From: an uncultured Psychroflexus sp. | Lineage (GTDB): Bacteria > Bacteroidota > Bacteroidia > Flavobacteriales > Flavobacteriaceae | DNA length: 44,702 nt | NCBI GenBank assembly: GCA_913062845.1 | Contig: CAJXVZ010000022.1 | Coordinates: 1 to 44,702, forward strand | Direction: 5' to 3' | In this document: positions 41,674-44,702 of the stretch, piece by piece | Layout of the letters: the number at the start of each line of letters is the position of its first letter | Position numbering within the stretch: position 1 is the first letter of the stretch | Notes under the pieces: model-generated | Database searches by the model: none | Told to the model about the DNA's origin: nothing | The model's input: only the letters and a program-made list of their open reading frames with translations | Position numbers and translations under genes: made by a program

Positions 41674-44600
41674 ATGAAAACAACATATATAACATTGCTA
41701 CTTATTTTTGTGAGTGTTTTAGGTTTCTCACAAACAACATCAAAAAATTATATCAGAGTAAAAACCCATACTACTCCGGTAGACTATGATGCCCTCATTG
41801 ATGAAAGCAACAATGAATACTTGTCAAGTATCCAATATTTCGACGGATTAGGCCGACCCATTCAGGTCATTGCACATAAGCAAAGTCCAACAGGAAAAGA
41901 TATTGTGACCTTCATGGAATATGATGATTTCGGCCTTCAAACTAAAGAGTACTTACCTTATGTATCCGGTGTACCTGTTTCCCTTAATTTTAAAGATAAT
42001 GCTCCTGCAGATCAGTTATCATTCTATCAAAATGATTATACCACAGCATCAGATTTTCCATACAGCGAAAAGCAATTGGAAGCTTCACCATTAAACAGGG
42101 TGCTGAAACAAGGCGCTCCGGGTGATGACTGGCAAATAGATCTCTTATCGGATAACGACCATAGCATTAAATTTGATTACCTTAGCAATGCAGCCGGAGA
42201 GGTCATGAAATTTAAGGTGGTATTTGATCATCCGCCTTCTACACTGGAACACCACCTGGAACGAGAAGGGTTTTATGATGCCAACGAATTATATAAAACC
42301 ATCACAAAAGATGAAAACTGGCAGCCCAATCAGACTCATGTTCGTGACCATACCACCGAAGAGTTCAAGAACAAACTCGGTCAGGTCGTGTTAAAGAGAA
42401 CCTACAATAACAATATCGCTCACGACACCTATTATGTTTACGATGATTATGGCAACCTGACCTATGTCCTATCGCCCAAGTCCATAAAACCTATTGCCGT
42501 TTCAGGTATTCCGAGTTCAACTTCCATTTTCCTGAACTGGACAAAGTTTGGAGTGGTTAACAGAGACCTGGCCGATTCTTACCAAAGGGATTTACAGGAG
42601 TACGACAACCAAAGTCTTCTCGACGCAGACCTGTTTGCCGAATACGGCGGACAAGGTGGAGCAAGCATAAGTGTTATAAATGAAAATATTCAGGTGGACA
42701 TTAATGTATTGACAACCAGCCCTATGGCCTTGAAAAGAGGATATGTTGCGGACCTTTCTGCACTAGGTCGCTTCGGAGATACCGAAATTGGTCGTCTCGA
42801 AGGAGATGGCTTCAGTTATATCTTATCTGTCAAAGAAAACCAACTCCATATTTCAGGTGAAGGTCGATCTACGCAATATACAGGAAGTTTAAATTCATCT
42901 GCGCGTTTAAATTATCAGAAAAACCTGCCTTGGTTCTATTTTCTGGATATGGATGAAAACGAGAGACAATCCTACAAAGATGCCTTTAAGGATATTGCTG
43001 AAAATGACAAATTGAGCACCTATATCAATAATCCTTATGGTGCTACCGGTGGCGTAAGCATTACAGTGGACGAATATGACAACCTGAACTTCAGTATAAA
43101 TATTGCGACTACTGTACCTGTGCAGTTTAAACCCGGCATAGCCTTAAATCTGGATATTGAAAGGGCTCTGGACAGCAGGACTGTTTTTAGCCTAAACACA
43201 GCAACGCTGGATTATACTTTCGAACTTATCAATAACAGTATAAACATAACCGGTGGCGGGCAGTTTACAAACCTGGTTAATTCTTCGGCCGCAAACACTG
43301 TCATGGGATCAGCTATAGGAACAACCAACTATATCGTTCCACAGAATATTATTGATGGGCTTTGCTATATCTATTATTACGACGAAAAGAATAACCTGTT
43401 CAAGAAAAAAATTCCCGGAAAAGCAGATGAGTATATTGTCTATGACCGCCTGAATCGTCCGGTACTCACACAGGATGCTAATCTGAGATTAGAAAATAAG
43501 TGGTTGTTTACAAAATATGATAATTTTGACAGACCAACCTATACCGGTATAGTCATAATAGACAAAAAAGACCGGCCAACTATTCAGGCTGAACTCTATG
43601 ATTCCACCAATGGGTATAGTCTTGCTGAGGCCAGAGTAGATCAAAACGATACATTCACCAACGGAGGACTGCATATTTATTATACCAATCAGGCTTTTCC
43701 GACTTCAAATATTGAGGTACTTACCGTAAACTACTATGACGACTACGAATTTGATTACAGAGGAATACAGTTACATTCTGATAATGGTACTAAAGTACCA
43801 GCTTCAGGTCATTTAGTATATAATCAGGTTACTGATTTTACCGACAGGACCAAAACACTGGCTACGGGAAGTCATGTTAAAGTACTGGACACCAATGACT
43901 GGATCACTACAATAAGCCTGTACGATGACAAAGCCCGACCCATTTATTCGCATTCTAAAAATGAATTTTTAAACACCGAAGACATCAGTAACATCAAGTT
44001 AGAGGATTTTCTCGGACTCACACTGGAAACCCATAACACCCATTTGGCCAATGGCGAATCTATTACGATTGTAGATAAATTTACGTATAACGAGTACAAC
44101 CAAAGTCTTATCAAGCATACCCAAAACATCAATAACCAGGGAGAAGAGCTTATTGTATATAATGTTTACGATGAGCTGGGACAACTTAAAGAAAAAAAGG
44201 TTGGTGGCAGCGATGTTGCAAATGCCGTCAATACACTTCAGGACATTTCTTACAATTACAACATTCGGGGCTGGCTGACCGACATCAATGATGTAGATGC
44301 GCCAAGCCCGGACCAATTATTTGCCTTCAATATCCGATATAATAACCCTGAAAACTCCAATACAGTAGCACTCTACAATGGCAATATAGCAGAAACACAC
44401 TGGAGGACACAGAATACGCTAAACATAAATTCTGATGCGAAAAGAAGTTATAGCTACGAGTATGATGCTCTAAACCGTTTAAACAACGCCAATTACCTTA
44501 CACCTCATCAAATGTTTGGAGCATTGGCTAATGAGCAGGAAGACTTTTTTGAAGGACATATCAGCTATGACAGAAACGGAAATATTTTGAAATTAACCCG

Positions 44601-44702
44601 AAAAGGTGTAACTTCGAGTAACACTATTGATGTTATAGATGATCTGGATTATGATTATTTGGCACACAGCAACCAGCTTTCTGCGGTTGGCGACATTGCA
44701 GA
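41674..44702 (+). CDS. Giant YD-repeat/RHS-like protein with DUF6443-type N-terminus (3' end outside window)
   Basis: The frame is open to the window end (more than 1009 codons). ATG 41674 gives a clean signal peptide (MKTTYITLLLIFVSVLGFSQ); an in-frame ATG at 41653 overlaps the previous stop and would add seven residues. The N-terminus has the DUF6443 signature IQYFDGLGRPIQVIAHKQSP with YDDFGLQTKEYLPY. YD repeats follow (YVYDDYGNLTYVLSP, YVYDRLNRPVLTQD, VYDELGQLKEKK, YEYDALNRLNNANYL). Between them, residues about 300-560 hold two related units of about 130 residues. Paired with the upstream gene. Any toxin or core domain at the C-terminus is outside the window. Confidence 0.88.
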   Translation, partial: MKTTYITLLLIFVSVLGFSQTTSKNYIRVKTHTTPVDYDALIDESNNEYLSSIQYFDGLGRPIQVIAHKQSPTGKDIVTFMEYDDFGLQTKEYLPYVSGVPVSLNFKDNAPADQLSFYQNDYTTASDFPYSEKQLEASPLNRVLKQGAPGDDWQIDLLSDNDHSIKFDYLSNAAGEVMKFKVVFDHPPSTLEHHLEREGFYDANELYKTITKDENWQPNQTHVRDHTTEEFKNKLGQVVLKRTYNNNIAHDTYYVYDDYGNLTYVLSPKSIKPIAVSGIPSSTSIFLNWTKFGVVNRDLADSYQRDLQEYDNQSLLDADLFAEYGGQGGASISVINENIQVDINVLTTSPMALKRGYVADLSALGRFGDTEIGRLEGDGFSYILSVKENQLHISGEGRSTQYTGSLNSSARLNYQKNLPWFYFLDMDENERQSYKDAFKDIAENDKLSTYINNPYGATGGVSITVDEYDNLNFSINIATTVPVQFKPGIALNLDIERALDSRTVFSLNTATLDYTFELINNSINITGGGQFTNLVNSSAANTVMGSAIGTTNYIVPQNIIDGLCYIYYYDEKNNLFKKKIPGKADEYIVYDRLNRPVLTQDANLRLENKWLFTKYDNFDRPTYTGIVIIDKKDRPTIQAELYDSTNGYSLAEARVDQNDTFTNGGLHIYYTNQAFPTSNIEVLTVNYYDDYEFDYRGIQLHSDNGTKVPASGHLVYNQVTDFTDRTKTLATGSHVKVLDTNDWITTISLYDDKARPIYSHSKNEFLNTEDISNIKLEDFLGLTLETHNTHLANGESITIVDKFTYNEYNQSLIKHTQNINNQGEELIVYNVYDELGQLKEKKVGGSDVANAVNTLQDISYNYNIRGWLTDINDVDAPSPDQLFAFNIRYNNPENSNTVALYNGNIAETHWRTQNTLNINSDAKRSYSYEYDALNRLNNANYLTPHQMFGALANEQEDFFEGHISYDRNGNILKLTRKGVTSSNTIDVIDDLDYDYLAHSNQLSAVGDIA

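Overview
This AT-rich window comes from a member of the Bacteroidetes, very probably a Flavobacteriaceae-like bacterium. The evidence is the gliding genes gldD and gldE behind mutY and ssb, promoter -7 elements of the TAnnTTTG type, an almost complete lack of Shine-Dalgarno sequences, a DnaG whose zinc-finger ligands are replaced, and paired YD-repeat (RHS-like) giant proteins. No rRNA, tRNA, CRISPR array, phage or intact insertion sequence was seen.

Layout. 0-12.2 kb is mostly core genome: an EamA transporter (cut by the window edge), the minus-strand mutY-ssb-gldE-gldD cluster, then the plus-strand HU gene, a 30-residue basic peptide and an RNase E/G gene with a highly structured leader. 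These are followed by DUF4254 plus glycosyltransferase family 9, the diadenylate cyclase cdaA, a small membrane protein, a methyltransferase, 3-hydroxyanthranilate 3,4-dioxygenase (preceded by a 19-copy heptamer repeat) and an MFS transporter. 12.2-13.0 kb is gene-free and holds decayed palindromic repeats. 13.0-15.0 kb is dnaG. 15.0-18.1 kb is an accessory patch: two small beta-barrel proteins lie between arrays of a roughly 100-bp repeat, and a four-helix-bundle (S23-like) gene sits inside one array.

18.1-26.2 kb holds a secreted helical protein, a tail-specific S41 protease with a one-base frameshift near its start, and an ECF sigma factor with a membrane TPR anti-sigma-like protein. Divergent from these are a small secreted protein and a 909-residue TPR-CHAT protein (caspase-like His/Cys dyad, C-terminal membrane anchor). 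The upstream region of this divergent unit shares a long two-box promoter block with the beta-barrel gene at 15.6 kb, and carries a near-perfect Shine-Dalgarno, which is unusual in this group.

26.6-37.7 kb is one tightly packed operon of 13 genes for a type II secretion / type IV pilus-like machine: pseudopilin, prepilin peptidase, GspE ATPase, GspD secretin, GspL-, GspM- and GspC-like inner-membrane parts, two unknown lipoproteins, a large GspK-like passenger-bearing protein, two further pseudopilins and the GspF platform protein. Directly after it, in the same direction, come two giant secreted YD-repeat proteins (the second cut by the window end). I regard the machine plus YD-repeat pair as the most interesting system here. 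The link between them is inferred from adjacency and a shared upstream motif, and is not proven by sequence alone.
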